Made by a program: the position numbers and the translations under genes. Positions 17,410 to 27,176 of a stretch of 64,000 bases of DNA are shown here, piece by piece (position 1 is the stretch's first letter; every line of letters begins with the position of its first letter). Location of the stretch: positions 1 through 64,000 of the forward strand of contig JADFNS010000012.1 of the NCBI GenBank assembly GCA_022563255.1, read 5' to 3'. The notes beneath the pieces are model-generated. The model saw nothing but the letters and a program-made list of their open reading frames with translations, did not search any database and was not told the DNA's origin. Source of the DNA: Pseudomonadota bacterium (lineage in GTDB: Bacteria > Pseudomonadota > Gammaproteobacteria > Steroidobacterales > Woeseiaceae).

Positions 17410-19083
17410 TCAGGCATGCAGTCTCTTATACTTGATCCGGTGTGGATTTACCGCATCGGCGCCCAGCCGGCGCTTGCGGTCCTCTTCGTATTCCGCGTAG
17501 TTGCCCGCGAACCAGACGATCTCGCTGTTGCCTTCGAACGCTAGTATGTGGGTAGTAATCCGGTCGAGGAACCAGCGATCGTGCGAGATCACAATGGCCG
17601 AGCCCGGAAATTTCAGTAGCGCCTCTTCGAGTGCGCGCAATGTTTCGACATCGAGATCGTTGGTGGGCTCGTCGAGCAGCAGCAAATTACCACCGGACCG
17701 CAGCATCTTGGCGAGGTGCACGCGATTGCGTTCGCCGCCGGAGAGCACGCCGATTTTTTTCTGTTGATCCTGACCGCGAAAATTAAAGCGTCCCACGTAA
17801 GCGCGCGACGAGGTCTCGTAATTGCCGATCTTGATCAGGTCGAGACCGTCGGAAATTTCCTCCCACACCGTCTTGTCGCTATTCAAGCTGTCACGCGACT
17901 GATCGACACTAGCGAGCTTCACGGTGTCGCCCAGTCGCAGCGTGCCGGAGTCGGGTTGTTCTTCGCCGGTAATCATGCGGAACAGCGTGGTTTTGCCGGC
18001 GCCGTTGGGACCGATGACGCCGACGATGCCGCCGGGCGGTAACTGGAAACTCAGGCCATCGATTAACAGCTTCTCGCCGTATCCTTTCTTGAGGTCGTTG
18101 ACTTCGAGAACGATGTCGCCGAGTCGCGGTCCCGGCGGTATGTAAATCTCGTTGGTTTCGTTGCGTTTCTGGTACGCCGTCGAGGAAATTTCCTCGAACT
18201 GGCGCAGTCGTGCCTTGGATTTGGCCCGCCGGCCTTTCGGATTGCTGCGCACCCACTCAAGCTCGGATTTCATCGCTTTCTGGCGCGCGCTTTCAGAGGC
18301 CTCTTCGTGCCGCAGGCGCTCTTCCTTTTGTTCCAGCCAGGTCGAGTAATTGCCTTCCCACGGAATGCCGTGGCCGCGGTCGAGTTCCAGAATCCAGCCG
18401 GCGACGTTATCCAGAAAATAACGATCGTGGGTTACCGCGATGACCGTACTCGGGTACTCGTCGAGAAAGCGCTCCAGCCACGCGACCGACTCGGCATCGA
18501 GATGGTTGGTCGGCTCGTCGAGCAATAACATGTCCGGCTGCGAGACCAGCAGCCGGCAGAGTGCGACGCGGCGTCGTTCTCCGCCCGACAATTTTGTGAC
18601 GTCGGAATCCCAGGGCGGCAGGCGCAGCGCGTCGGCCGCGATTTCCAGTTTGCGATCCAGTTCCCACGCGCCATCGGCTTCGATTGCATCCTGCAGCTTG
18701 CCCTGCTCCTCAAGCAGTTTGTTCATCTCGTCGTCGCTCATCGGCTCGGCGAACTGCATGCTGATTTCGTTAAAGCGATCCAGCAGCGCTTTGGTTTCCG
18801 CAACGCCTTCCTCGACGTTGCCGCGCACGTCCTTGGCGGGATCGAGTGCGGGTTCCTGTGGCAGGTAACCGATCTTGATTCCAGGCTGCGGGCGCGCCTC
18901 GCCGTCGAAGTCGGTATCGAGGCCCGCCATGATGCGCAGGAGCGTCGATTTGCCGGAGCCATTCAGACCGAGCACGCCGATCTTCGCTCCCGGAAAGAAC
19001 GACAGGGAAATGTCACGCAGGATGTGCCGCTTGGGCGCCACAAGCTTCGCAACGCGATTCATTGTGTAGATGTATTGAGCCAT
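17410..19083 (-). CDS. ettA: Energy-dependent translational throttle protein EttA
   Basis: A 557-residue soluble ABC-F ATPase that binds the ribosomal E site and gates the first elongation step according to the ATP/ADP ratio. Two ATP cassettes are visible: GLNGSGKST ... [15 protein letters not shown] ... [15 protein letters not shown], and GPNGAGKTT ... [15 protein letters not shown] ... [15 protein letters not shown], with the EttA linker ([20 protein letters not shown]) between. The start [11 protein letters not shown] (ATG at 19083) gives the family length; an in-frame extension to 19323 runs into the divergent gene and is not family-like. Only 54 bases separate it from the divergent deacetylase-like gene. 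Confidence 0.96.
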   Translation of the reverse strand: MAQYIYTMNRVAKLVAPKRHILRDISLSFFPGAKIGVLGLNGSGKSTLLRIMAGLDTDFDGEARPQPGIKIGYLPQEPALDPAKDVRGNVEEGVAETKALLDRFNEISMQFAEPMSDDEMNKLLEEQGKLQDAIEADGAWELDRKLEIAADALRLPPWDSDVTKLSGGERRRVALCRLLVSQPDMLLLDEPTNHLDAESVAWLERFLDEYPSTVIAVTHDRYFLDNVAGWILELDRGHGIPWEGNYSTWLEQKEERLRHEEASESARQKAMKSELEWVRSNPKGRRAKSKARLRQFEEISSTAYQKRNETNEIYIPPGPRLGDIVLEVNDLKKGYGEKLLIDGLSFQLPPGGIVGVIGPNGAGKTTLFRMITGEEQPDSGTLRLGDTVKLASVDQSRDSLNSDKTVWEEISDGLDLIKIGNYETSSRAYVGRFNFRGQDQQKKIGVLSGGERNRVHLAKMLRSGGNLLLLDEPTNDLDVETLRALEEALLKFPGSAIVISHDRWFLDRITTHILAFEGNSEIVWFAGNYAEYEEDRKRRLGADAVNPHRIKYKRLHA

Positions 19084-19137
19084 GGTGGGTGCATTATCCG
19101 GTATGCTGCGCCACATGAAAACAACCATAAGACGTCC

Positions 19138-20088
19138 ATGAGCGACACTGTGCTTGTTTACCGGGGAGAGGCGATCGCCGCTTACGGATTTGGCGATGAA
19201 CATCCGTTCGGTACGGACCGTCACGATGTCTTCCAGGACGAACTGCAGCGGGCGGGTCTCGACGCCTCCATCGACTACGGTCATCCCCGACCAGCGCTCG
19301 TTGACGAACTGGCGCTGTTTCACACGGCTGACTACATTGACAAGGTCTCGCGACTGTCGGCCGTGGGCACAGGCTGGCTCGATGACGGCGATACGCCCGT
19401 CGTACCCGGAATTTACGATGCGGCGTCAGCCGTTGTCGGCGCCGTGTTGTGCGCGGTCGATGAAATCATGCACGGCAACTACAAACGCGCATTCGTGCCC
19501 ATCGCGGGCCTGCATCATGCGGCGCGCGATCACGCCGCCGGGTTTTGCGTGTTTAACGACTGCGGCGTCGCCGTCGAGTACTTGCGCAAGAATTTCGGAC
19601 TCAAGCGGATTGCGTACGTCGACATAGATGCTCACCATGGCGACGGCATGTTCTACGGCTTCGAGGACGACCCCGATCTTATTTTGGCCGACATTCACGA
19701 AGACGGCCGTCACTTGTATCCGGGAACGGGCGCGGCCGAGGAGACCGGCAAGGGCAAGGCCCGCGGGACGAAACTGAATATTCCTCTCGCGCCGGGCGCC
19801 GGCGACTCGGACTTTCACCTGGCCTGGGAACGTGTCGAGGCGTTTCTGGAGGCTGCGAAACCCGAGTTCATCCTGATGCAATGCGGGGCCGATAGTCTTG
19901 CAGGCGATCCGATTACCCACCTTTGCTGGACCGAGGAGGCGCATGCGACGGCTGCGGCGTCATTGTGCCGTCTGGCTGACAAGCACAGCCAGGGCAGGAT
20001 CATTGCCACGGGCGGTGGCGGGTATAACCGCAAGAATATCGCCCGAGCCTGGACACGCGTCGTGCAATCCTTCGTGGAAACGAAATAG
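19138..20088 (+). CDS. Histone deacetylase-family hydrolase (AcuC-like)
   Basis: A 316-residue arginase/deacetylase-fold enzyme of the bacterial histone-deacetylase-like group. Zinc and catalytic residues are visible: [18 protein letters not shown] (catalytic His pair), [16 protein letters not shown] (zinc Asp and His), and [11 protein letters not shown] (second zinc Asp). Bacterial members remove acetyl groups from polyamines, small molecules or proteins such as Acs; since acs is 10 kb away no direct link is shown. ATG at 19138 is chosen because the longer frame overlaps ettA. It precedes glyA by 44 bases. Confidence 0.85.
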   Translation: MSDTVLVYRGEAIAAYGFGDEHPFGTDRHDVFQDELQRAGLDASIDYGHPRPALVDELALFHTADYIDKVSRLSAVGTGWLDDGDTPVVPGIYDAASAVVGAVLCAVDEIMHGNYKRAFVPIAGLHHAARDHAAGFCVFNDCGVAVEYLRKNFGLKRIAYVDIDAHHGDGMFYGFEDDPDLILADIHEDGRHLYPGTGAAEETGKGKARGTKLNIPLAPGAGDSDFHLAWERVEAFLEAAKPEFILMQCGADSLAGDPITHLCWTEEAHATAAASLCRLADKHSQGRIIATGGGGYNRKNIARAWTRVVQSFVETK

Positions 20089-20132
20089 ATCCGCAGGTAA
20101 GATCGCGTGCGCCTCAAACTTTCGGAGTACCC

Positions 20133-21392
20133 ATGTTCGATTCATCAATGACGATCGACGCGTTCGATCCTGAAATAGCCAAGGCCATCGCGCAGGAAAA
20201 CCGACGTCAGGAAGAACACATTGAACTGATAGCGTCCGAGAACTACGCCAGCCCACTGGTCATGGCGGCACAGGGTTCGCAACTGACGAACAAGTACGCG
20301 GAAGGTTACCCAGGCAAGCGCTACTACGGCGGCTGCGAGTATGTCGACGAAGTCGAGGCGCTGGCGATTGCACGTGCCAGGGAGTTGTTCGGCGCGGCAT
20401 ACGCCAATGTGCAGCCGCATTCGGGATCGCAGGCCAACGCGGCCGTTTATCATGCGCTGATTGCGCCCGGCGACACGATCCTGGGCATGAGTCTCGCTGA
20501 CGGCGGACATCTGACGCACGGCTCCAAAGTGAATTTCTCGGGCAAGCTTTTCAACGCCATTCAATACGGCCTCCAAAAGCAAAGTGGGCTTATCGACTAC
20601 GAGCACGTTCAGGCGCTGGCGACGGAGCACAAGCCGAAATTGATCGTGGCCGGATTTTCCGCCTATTCGCAGGTAGTCGACTGGGCGCGATTCCGCGAAA
20701 TCGCCGACAGCGTCGGCGCGTATCTGTTTGTTGACATGGCGCACGTTGCCGGCCTGGTTGCCACCGGTCACTACTCGAGCCCCATACTGCATGCCGACGT
20801 TTGCACGACGACAACGCACAAGACGCTGCGCGGTCCGCGCGGCGGGCTGATACTGGCGCGCAAAAACGCGGAGTTGGCAAAGAAATTCAATTCGCTGGTT
20901 TTTCCGGGCACGCAAGGTGGACCGCTGATGCATGTCATCGCGGCCAAGGCGATCGCGTTCAAGGAAGCCCTGCAGCCGGAATTCACGGACTACCAGGGCA
21001 GGGTTTGCGAAAACGCCAAGGTCATGGCGCAAGGTCTGGCCGAGCGCGGCTATCCGATCATTTCCGGTGGTACCGAGAACCACCTGATGCTGGTCAGTCT
21101 CATCGACAAGGGCATTACTGGCAAAGCGGCCGACGCGGCGCTCGGGCTGGCCAACATCACGGTCAATAAGAATTCGGTCCCGGACGATCCGCAGTCACCG
21201 TTCGTAACCAGTGGGCTGCGCCTCGGCACGCCGGCCATCACAACACGCGGTTTCACAGTGCAGGAGACGCGTCAGATTACGGGCTGGATAGCGGATATAC
21301 TGGACGATCTCGAAAACGAGGAAACGATAACGCGCGTTAAAAACCAGGTACTCGAGCTCTGTGCACGATTCCCGGTATACGTTCGATCGTAG
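20133..21392 (+). CDS. glyA: Serine hydroxymethyltransferase
   Basis: A 419-residue PLP enzyme that interconverts serine and glycine and loads C1 units on tetrahydrofolate. Motifs: [39 protein letters not shown] (substrate and partner-chain contacts), [15 protein letters not shown], and the PLP lysine in [14 protein letters not shown] (about residue 230). The length fits the bacterial dimeric form (417 in E. coli). It heads the run glyA-nrdR-ribD; nrdR begins six bases after its stop. Confidence 0.98.
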   Translation: MFDSSMTIDAFDPEIAKAIAQENRRQEEHIELIASENYASPLVMAAQGSQLTNKYAEGYPGKRYYGGCEYVDEVEALAIARARELFGAAYANVQPHSGSQANAAVYHALIAPGDTILGMSLADGGHLTHGSKVNFSGKLFNAIQYGLQKQSGLIDYEHVQALATEHKPKLIVAGFSAYSQVVDWARFREIADSVGAYLFVDMAHVAGLVATGHYSSPILHADVCTTTTHKTLRGPRGGLILARKNAELAKKFNSLVFPGTQGGPLMHVIAAKAIAFKEALQPEFTDYQGRVCENAKVMAQGLAERGYPIISGGTENHLMLVSLIDKGITGKAADAALGLANITVNKNSVPDDPQSPFVTSGLRLGTPAITTRGFTVQETRQITGWIADILDDLENEETITRVKNQVLELCARFPVYVRS

Positions 21393-21398
21393 CAATAT

Positions 21399-21920
21399 AT
21401 GCATTGTCCGTTCTGCGCCCACGAAGAAACCAAGGTCATAGACTCGCGCCTTGCGGGTGACGGTCGGCAAATTCGCCGGCGACGGCAGTGCCTCGCCTGC
21501 AACGAGCGCTTCACGACGTTCGAGACGGCCGAACTGGTCATGCCCAAGCTGATCAAGAACGACAACTCCCGGCAGCCGTTCGATGAGGCCAAGCTGCGTT
21601 ACAGCATGGTGCGAGCGCTCGAGAAGCGTCCCGTTGCCAGCGACGCGCTCGAGCAGGCGATTGGCCGGTTGATCCACAAGCTCAGAACGATGGGCGAGCG
21701 CGAGGTGCCGTCGCGGCTGGTCGGCGAACTGGTCATGCAGGAATTGCGCGAACTCGACGAAGTGGCTTATGTGCGCTTCGCGTCCGTCTACCGGCGCTTT
21801 CAGGACATCACCGAATTTGAAGACGAAATAAAACACCTGCAGAAGATTTCCGAGATAGCGGCCAGTCGCGAGCAAATGTCGCTGCTGCCGGAATTGCTCG
21901 GCAAGAAAAACAAGAAATAA
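21399..21920 (+). CDS. nrdR: Transcriptional repressor NrdR
   Basis: A 173-residue repressor of ribonucleotide reductase genes. The N-terminal zinc finger is complete (MHCPFC at 3-6, CLACNERF at 31-38) and is followed by an ATP-cone domain ([20 protein letters not shown] ... RRFQDITEF) that senses ATP/dATP. The slightly longer C-terminus ends in a Lys-rich tail (GKKNKK). nrdR in front of ribD is the usual gammaproteobacterial order. Confidence 0.97.
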   Translation: MHCPFCAHEETKVIDSRLAGDGRQIRRRRQCLACNERFTTFETAELVMPKLIKNDNSRQPFDEAKLRYSMVRALEKRPVASDALEQAIGRLIHKLRTMGEREVPSRLVGELVMQELRELDEVAYVRFASVYRRFQDITEFEDEIKHLQKISEIAASREQMSLLPELLGKKNKK

Positions 21921-21925
21921 GCGCG

Positions 21926-23026
21926 ATGTCCGATTTTTCCGTGAAAGACTGTGCGCATATGGCCCGCGCATTGCGCCTCGCAGCCCGCGGTCGTTACACG
22001 GCGCATCCCAATCCGATGGTCGGCTGCGTTTTAGTCAATGCGGACGAAGTCGTCGGTACGGGCTGGCACCGATTTACCGGCGCAGCGCATGCCGAGGTGA
22101 ACGCGTTGCGCGAAGCAGGCGAAAAAGCGCGCGGGGCGAGTGTCTACGTAACGCTGGAACCCTGTTCGCACGACGGCAAAACACCGCCCTGCACCGAGGC
22201 GCTGATAAACGCCGGTGTTGGCGACATCATCGTCGCGATGGAGGACCCCAACCCGGACGTTGACGGGGGCGGACTCAAGTTGTTGCGTGCTGCCGGACTT
22301 GGCGTTCGCACCGGGCTGATGGCGGCCGCGGCGGCGGAGCTGAACGCCGGCTTTGTAAAAAGAGTTACGCAGCGCCGGCCCTTCGTGCGCCTCAAAATTG
22401 CGTCGAGTCTCGACGGCGCGATAGCGATGCAAAGTGGCGAAAGCCAGTGGATAACCGGTCCCGAGGCACGCGCGGATGTGCAGCGCTTGCGAGCGCGTTC
22501 CGGCGCCGTGATGACCGGTATCGGGACTGTACTGGCGGACGACCCGTCGTTAAACGTGCGCGCCGCCAATATCGATACCGGAGGTTTGCAGCCATTGCGC
22601 GTCGTACTCGACAGCCGGATGCGCATGCCGCTGGCGGCCGGAATGCTGACGTTGCCAGGTACGACGCTGGTTTTCTGTACGGGTAAGCACGACACGGCCG
22701 CATTGCACAAGGCCGGTGCCGAGGTACTGTCCGTCGCGGACTTCGAGGGTCATGTGGACGTCAGGGCAGTCCTCAGGGAACTCGCGAATCGCGGCGTGAA
22801 CGACGTGCTGGTCGAGGCCGGCCCGGGCCTTGCCGGGAATCTTCTGGAACGGGGCCTGGTCGACGAACTTGTGATTTATCAGGCGCCCCATATTATGGGT
22901 AGCCAGACCAGCGGTTGGATCAAGACGCCGTCCTGGACAACGCTTGCCGATCGCAGGTCCCTGATTATCAGCGATGTCCGTCGCGTCGGCGCGGATACGA
23001 GAATTACGGCTTCACTTGCAGACTGA
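21926..23026 (+). CDS. ribD: Riboflavin deaminase/reductase RibD
   Basis: A 366-residue bifunctional enzyme for the second and third steps of riboflavin synthesis: deamination of the GTP-derived pyrimidine, then reduction of its ribose side chain with NADPH. The deaminase half has the zinc motif HAEVNAL and PCSHDGKTPPCTEALI; the reductase half starts near residue 145 (RRPFVRLKIASSLDGAIAM) and ends with VLVEAGPGLAGNLLERGLVDEL. The start at 21926 follows the nrdR stop by five bases. ribE follows after 11 bases. Confidence 0.97.
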   Translation: MSDFSVKDCAHMARALRLAARGRYTAHPNPMVGCVLVNADEVVGTGWHRFTGAAHAEVNALREAGEKARGASVYVTLEPCSHDGKTPPCTEALINAGVGDIIVAMEDPNPDVDGGGLKLLRAAGLGVRTGLMAAAAAELNAGFVKRVTQRRPFVRLKIASSLDGAIAMQSGESQWITGPEARADVQRLRARSGAVMTGIGTVLADDPSLNVRAANIDTGGLQPLRVVLDSRMRMPLAAGMLTLPGTTLVFCTGKHDTAALHKAGAEVLSVADFEGHVDVRAVLRELANRGVNDVLVEAGPGLAGNLLERGLVDELVIYQAPHIMGSQTSGWIKTPSWTTLADRRSLIISDVRRVGADTRITASLAD

Positions 23027-23037
23027 TGTAAAAATTC

Positions 23038-23676
23038 ATGTTTACCGGAATCGTCAAAACCATCGGTTCGATCACCGCGCTTAGTCGCCGCGAGGGCGAT
23101 GTGCGCTTGACCGTAAGCGCAGGCGACCTGCCCTGGAGCGACTACGAGACCGGGGAAAGTATCGCAGTGAATGGCGTTTGCCTGACGGTCGTCGCCCTGC
23201 ATGACGACGGCTTCGACGCGGACGTATCCGTGGCGACGCTTGAGGTGACGGCGCTCGGCGAATTGCAGTCGGGTTCCGAAGTCAATCTGGAACCGGCGAT
23301 GAGCCTGGGCGAGCGCCTGGGCGGCCATTTCGTCAGCGGTCACGTTGACTGTGTCGGTACCGTCGTTGCACGGATTGCCGACGCCAGGTCCGTCCGGCTG
23401 ACGATCGAATTGCCCGCAGAATACGCGCGCTTCGTCGCGAAGAAAGGATCGGTGTGCGTCGACGGAGTCAGCCTTACCATCAACGCAGTATCCGGCAATC
23501 GCTTCGAATTGAATATCATCCCCCATACTGCCGCCGTCACGATAATTGACGGCTACGCGGTGGGAACTCTCGTCAACGTCGAGGTTGACCAGTTGGCGCG
23601 CTACATTGAGCGACTGATCAGCAAGGACGTCGACGGCATCTCTCTCGATTTTCTGAAGGCCCACGGTTATGCCTGA
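23038..23676 (+). CDS. ribE: Riboflavin synthase alpha chain
   Basis: A 212-residue trimeric enzyme with two tandem lumazine-binding barrels; it dismutates two 6,7-dimethyl-8-ribityllumazine molecules into riboflavin and a pyrimidine. Each repeat shows the family pattern: MFTGIV and GESIAVNGVCLTV in the first, LGGHFVSGHVDCVG and GSVCVDGVSLTIN in the second. It overlaps the next gene by eight bases, so ribE and the RibB-type gene are translationally coupled. Confidence 0.97.
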   Translation: MFTGIVKTIGSITALSRREGDVRLTVSAGDLPWSDYETGESIAVNGVCLTVVALHDDGFDADVSVATLEVTALGELQSGSEVNLEPAMSLGERLGGHFVSGHVDCVGTVVARIADARSVRLTIELPAEYARFVAKKGSVCVDGVSLTINAVSGNRFELNIIPHTAAVTIIDGYAVGTLVNVEVDQLARYIERLISKDVDGISLDFLKAHGYA

Positions 23677-24808
23677 CAATACAACGACACATCCCAGCGC
23701 GGCTGACGACATATTCGCCGACATCAAGGACATCATCACCGATATCAAAGCCGGCAAGATGGTTATCATGGTGGATGACGAGAATCGCGAAAACGAAGGC
23801 GACCTCATCATGGCGGCGGCCAAAGTTCGCCCCGAAGACATCAATTACATGGCAACGCACGGTCGCGGACTGGTTTGTCTGACGCTTTCGCGAGAGCGCT
23901 GCGAACAATTGCGACTGCCCCTGATGGTCAGGGAGACGGACCAGCATCACGCCACCAATTTTACGATCTCGATCGAAGCGGCCGAGGGCATTACGACGGG
24001 CATCTCGGCCCATGATCGTGCGCGAACCATCCAGGCGGCCGTCGCCCCCGGCGCGCAGGCGGAGCACCTGAGTCAACCCGGCCATATTTTCCCGGTTATG
24101 GCGCAGCCGGGCGGCGTTCTTACGCGAGCCGGCCATACTGAAGCGGGCTGTGACCTGGCGCGTTTGGCCGGCTTCGAGCCCGCCGCTGCGATTGTCGAAA
24201 TTCTCAAAGAAGACGGCAGCATGGCGCGGCGGCCGGACCTCGAGATCTTTTCGCGGAAACACGATATCAAGATCGGCACCATCGCGGACTTGATTCGCTA
24301 TCGCCTTGAGATGGAGCACAATGTCGAACGCATTAGCGAGAAAGTCATCGAGACGGCGTTCGGCGAGTTCACGATGGTTTGTTACGACGACCACGTCAAT
24401 CGAGCCGTGCACGTTGCCCTCGTGAGAGGCGATCTTGGCAAGGGCGTGACGCCGCTGGTGCGCGTGCATTTGCAGGACACGCTGGGTGACGTGATCGGTG
24501 TGCAAAGTCGATCGTTGGGCTGGCCGCTGAGCGCCGCGATTGAGCGCATTGCGAAAGAGGAGGCGGGCGTCATCGTCCTGCTGCGCAATCAGGAATCGTC
24601 GAAGCACTTCATGGACACGGTCGAAACGCTGGGACAGCCTCGGGACGAGCTCGAGAATCGCCGCTACGGCGACGCCGTTTTACGCACTTACGGCATCGGT
24701 GCACAAATACTGCGCGACCTCGGGCTCACTAAAATCCGTGTATTATCTGCGCCTAAGCACATGTACGCGATCTCCGGATTCGATCTCGAAATCACGGAGT
24801 ACGTCTGA
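23669..24808 (+). CDS. ribB: DHBP synthase with degenerate GTP cyclohydrolase II domain
   Basis: A 379-residue RibBA-shaped protein. The N-terminal half (about 20-225) is an intact 3,4-dihydroxy-2-butanone 4-phosphate synthase: MVDDENRENEGDLIMAA, GRGLVCL, HHATNFTISIEA, and GHTEAGCDLARLAG. The C-terminal half has the GTP cyclohydrolase II fold outline but lacks the three zinc cysteines: where active enzymes read a Cys-containing VRVHSECLTGD..CDCG, this one reads VRVHLQDTLGDVIGVQSRS. So only the butanone-phosphate step is expected; the first step needs a separate RibA elsewhere. Such split-function proteins (RibBX) are known in proteobacteria. The dead domain may be structural or regulatory. 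Confidence 0.93.
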   Translation: MPDNTTTHPSAADDIFADIKDIITDIKAGKMVIMVDDENRENEGDLIMAAAKVRPEDINYMATHGRGLVCLTLSRERCEQLRLPLMVRETDQHHATNFTISIEAAEGITTGISAHDRARTIQAAVAPGAQAEHLSQPGHIFPVMAQPGGVLTRAGHTEAGCDLARLAGFEPAAAIVEILKEDGSMARRPDLEIFSRKHDIKIGTIADLIRYRLEMEHNVERISEKVIETAFGEFTMVCYDDHVNRAVHVALVRGDLGKGVTPLVRVHLQDTLGDVIGVQSRSLGWPLSAAIERIAKEEAGVIVLLRNQESSKHFMDTVETLGQPRDELENRRYGDAVLRTYGIGAQILRDLGLTKIRVLSAPKHMYAISGFDLEITEYV

Positions 24809-24825
24809 GAGTAGCCGCACGCCCC

Positions 24826-25299
24826 ATGGACAGGATTAAATCAACTGAGGGTGATCTCATCGTCCGCGACGGTCGTTTTGCGATCGTCGCAACCCGTTTC
24901 AATGACTTCATTGTCGAGTCTTTGATCAAAGGGGCGCTGCATTGTTTGCGGCAGCATGGCGCGGTGGATGGCAATGTTGAACTGTTTCGCGTTCCCGGTG
25001 CGTTCGAAATGTCCATCGCGATCGACAAGGTTGCGGCTACCCGTCGTTTTGACGGCATCATCGCCCTCGGCGCCGTTATTCGCGGCGCCACGCCGCATTT
25101 CGGTTACGTTGCCGGCGAATGCGTGCGCGGTATCACCACGGCTTCGCAAAAACACGGCGTACCCATAGGCAATGGCGTGCTCACCGTCGATACCATAGAA
25201 CAGGCCATCGAACGTGCTGGTACGAAGGCCGGCAACAAAGGGGAGGAAGCCGCGCGCGCAGTCATAGAGATGGTTAATTTTCTCCGCAGTATCGACTAA
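24826..25299 (+). CDS. ribH: Lumazine synthase
   Basis: A 157-residue 6,7-dimethyl-8-ribityllumazine synthase, the penultimate riboflavin step, joining the butanone phosphate with the ribitylamino-pyrimidine. Family motifs: IVATRFNDFIVESLIKGAL, FRVPGAFEMSIAIDKVA and IIALGAVIRGATPHFGYVAG with the catalytic His in TPHF, then PIGNGVLTVDTIEQA. Its stop codon shares a base with the nusB start (TAATG), a coupling found in many proteobacteria. Confidence 0.97.
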   Translation: MDRIKSTEGDLIVRDGRFAIVATRFNDFIVESLIKGALHCLRQHGAVDGNVELFRVPGAFEMSIAIDKVAATRRFDGIIALGAVIRGATPHFGYVAGECVRGITTASQKHGVPIGNGVLTVDTIEQAIERAGTKAGNKGEEAARAVIEMVNFLRSID

Positions 25300-25748
25300 T
25301 GGGCAAGGCCAGCGCGAAAGGAGCTGGCGCCAGGACGCGTGCGCGCGAACTCATGGTGCAAGCGCTCTATCAGAAGCTACTCGCCGGCCATCCCACAGCT
25401 GAGTTGATGTCCCAGTTCCATGAGCAGGTTGCGTACGAGCGCGTCGACCAGGCGTTTTTTGACGAGCAACTTCCGGCCATCAGCGATTCGCAGGAGCAAC
25501 TGGAAGAAAAAATCGGCGAGTTGATCGACCGTCCGGTCGATCAACTGGATCCTGTAGAGCGTGCAATCCTGCTGATCGGCGTGCATGAACTCGAGTCACG
25601 CAGTGATATTCCGTATCGGGTCGTGATCAACGAATGCATCAATCTGGCGAAGCGCTTCGGGGCTTTGGGAAGCCACAAATACATCAACGCCTGTCTGGAT
25701 TTTGCGGCGAAGTCCCTTCGAGAGACCGAGACTCAGGCACAGGGCTAG
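25299..25748 (+). CDS. nusB: Transcription antitermination protein NusB
   Basis: A 149-residue all-helical RNA-binding factor that, with NusE (S10), loads on boxA to prevent termination in rRNA operons. The N-terminus is Arg-rich (GARTRARELMVQALYQ, the RNA-binding helix), and the C-terminal part shows ERAILLIGVHELESRSDIPY and VVINECINLAKRFGALGSHKYINA, typical for NusB. Its position after ribH and before thiL is conserved. Confidence 0.97.
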   Translation: MGKASAKGAGARTRARELMVQALYQKLLAGHPTAELMSQFHEQVAYERVDQAFFDEQLPAISDSQEQLEEKIGELIDRPVDQLDPVERAILLIGVHELESRSDIPYRVVINECINLAKRFGALGSHKYINACLDFAAKSLRETETQAQG

Positions 25749-25756
25749 TTCGGATC

Positions 25757-26674
25757 GTGAACGAGTTCGAACTGATACGCCACTACTTCGATCGCAGGCA
25801 ATCTGTCCCCGGTGTCATCGTCGGCGTCGGCGACGACGGCGCTGTTCTGGCGCCGGACCCGAATACCGATCAATGTCAGGTAATCGATACGCTGGTCGAA
25901 GGCGTGCATTTCCCGGTCGGGACGGACCCCGCCGATATCGCGTATCGCAGTGTCGTGGTGAATCTTTCCGATATCGCCGCGATGGGCGGGCGGCCACGCT
26001 GGATGACATTGGCGCTGACCCTGACGGACGCGAGTGAGTCGTGGCTTGGCGCATTTTCCAGCGGTCTCTTTGCGGCCGCAGATAAATACAATGTTGTGTT
26101 GGTCGGCGGCGATACGACGCGCGGCGATTCGGTCGTCGTCACAATTGCAATGAGTGGCGAGGTGGAAAAGGGCTGTGCGTTGTTGCGCAGCGGCGCGACG
26201 CCCGGCGATACGATTTTTGTTACCGGCACGCCGGGAGACGCGGCGGCCGGTTTGGCATTGCTGCAACAACGCGAAGCGAACGAGTACCTTGTGGGGCGTT
26301 TTCTGCGACCAACGCCGCGCCTTGAGACGGGCAGGAAGCTAGTCGGCAAAGCAAGCGCCGTGATCGATATTTCGGACGGCCTGGTTGGCGATCTCGGGAA
26401 ACTTTTGCAGGCGAGTGGTGCCGGCGCCGAGATCAGCATCGACAGGCTGCCCCTGTCGGATGCTTTGCGTGCGCGTTTCGACGTCGACAAACAACGTCGC
26501 TTCGCGCTGACCGGCGGCGATGACTATGAATTGTGTTTCGCGGCGAACGCGGATTCCGTGGTGGAGTTGGCCGGCATTACGGCGATTGGCAAAGTGACCG
26601 AATCGACGGCATTGCTTTGTCTTCTAAACGGCGACGTTGTGGAAGTCGATGACAGCGGTTACCGTCACTTTTGA
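25757..26674 (+). CDS. thiL: Thiamine-monophosphate kinase
   Basis: A 305-residue kinase that converts thiamine phosphate to thiamine diphosphate. Motifs: VGDDGAVLAPD near the start, DTLVEGVHFPVGTDPADIAYR, VVNLSDIAAMGGRPRW (metal-binding Asp), VGGDTTRG, and DISDGLVGDLGKLL and TGGDDYELCF in the C-terminal half. The start is a GTG at 25757, where the family begins (NEFELIRHYF); the frame itself is open further upstream through nusB. Its TGA overlaps the pgpA ATG by one base. Confidence 0.96.
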   Translation: MNEFELIRHYFDRRQSVPGVIVGVGDDGAVLAPDPNTDQCQVIDTLVEGVHFPVGTDPADIAYRSVVVNLSDIAAMGGRPRWMTLALTLTDASESWLGAFSSGLFAAADKYNVVLVGGDTTRGDSVVVTIAMSGEVEKGCALLRSGATPGDTIFVTGTPGDAAAGLALLQQREANEYLVGRFLRPTPRLETGRKLVGKASAVIDISDGLVGDLGKLLQASGAGAEISIDRLPLSDALRARFDVDKQRRFALTGGDDYELCFAANADSVVELAGITAIGKVTESTALLCLLNGDVVEVDDSGYRHF

Positions 26675-27162
26675 TGAAACAGGCACCTGAAAATCTCGCC
26701 CGTACCGTGATGACCGACCCGGTGCATTTCCTGGCGTTTGGGTTCGGCACCGGGCTTGCGCCCTTCGCGCCGGGCACGTTTGGCTCCTTGCCTGGTGTTT
26801 TGCTGTTTTGGCTGACGATGGATTTCGGACTTTATGTTCAATTGGGGGTCGCGTTGGCGCTGGTTCTTGCGGGGATCTGGATTTGCGGCGAGAGCGCGCG
26901 GCGTATAGGGGTGCACGATCATAGCGGCATCGTCTGGGACGAGATCGCGGGCATGTACGTCACTCTGCTGATCGCACCCGCTACAGTGCTGGGGTGGGCG
27001 CTGGCTTTCGGTTTATTCCGCGTAATGGACATTGTAAAACCGTGGCCGATTAGAGACATGGATCACAGACTGAAAGGAGGGGTCGGAATTATGCTGGACG
27101 ACCTCGCAGCCGCGCTGTACGCCTCAGTCTTACTGGGTGCATACAGGTGGCTCATGACTTGA
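26674..27162 (+). CDS. pgpA: Phosphatidylglycerophosphatase A
   Basis: A 162-residue inner-membrane phosphatase of phosphatidylglycerol synthesis. It shows the family hallmark FGTGLAPFAPGTFGSLPG, the acidic motif IVWDEIAGMYVTLL with the metal-binding residues, then FRVMDIVKPWPI and GVGIMLDDLAAALYA. Three to four membrane helices are apparent. It closes the nusB-thiL-pgpA order; the kinase gene begins 14 bases later. Confidence 0.96.
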   Translation: MKQAPENLARTVMTDPVHFLAFGFGTGLAPFAPGTFGSLPGVLLFWLTMDFGLYVQLGVALALVLAGIWICGESARRIGVHDHSGIVWDEIAGMYVTLLIAPATVLGWALAFGLFRVMDIVKPWPIRDMDHRLKGGVGIMLDDLAAALYASVLLGAYRWLMT

Positions 27163-27176
27163 ACAGATGAGACAAC

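Noticed and set aside
19084-19323. Longer N-terminus for EttA
   Set aside because: It would cover the divergent promoter and gene; the ATG at 19083 gives the exact family start MAQYIYTM.
21393-23037. FMN riboswitch before the riboflavin genes
   Set aside because: The gaps between glyA, nrdR, ribD and ribE are 5-11 bases, too short for an RFN element.
23618-24607. 329-codon frame opposite ribE/ribB
   Set aside because: Antisense shadow of two well-supported riboflavin genes.
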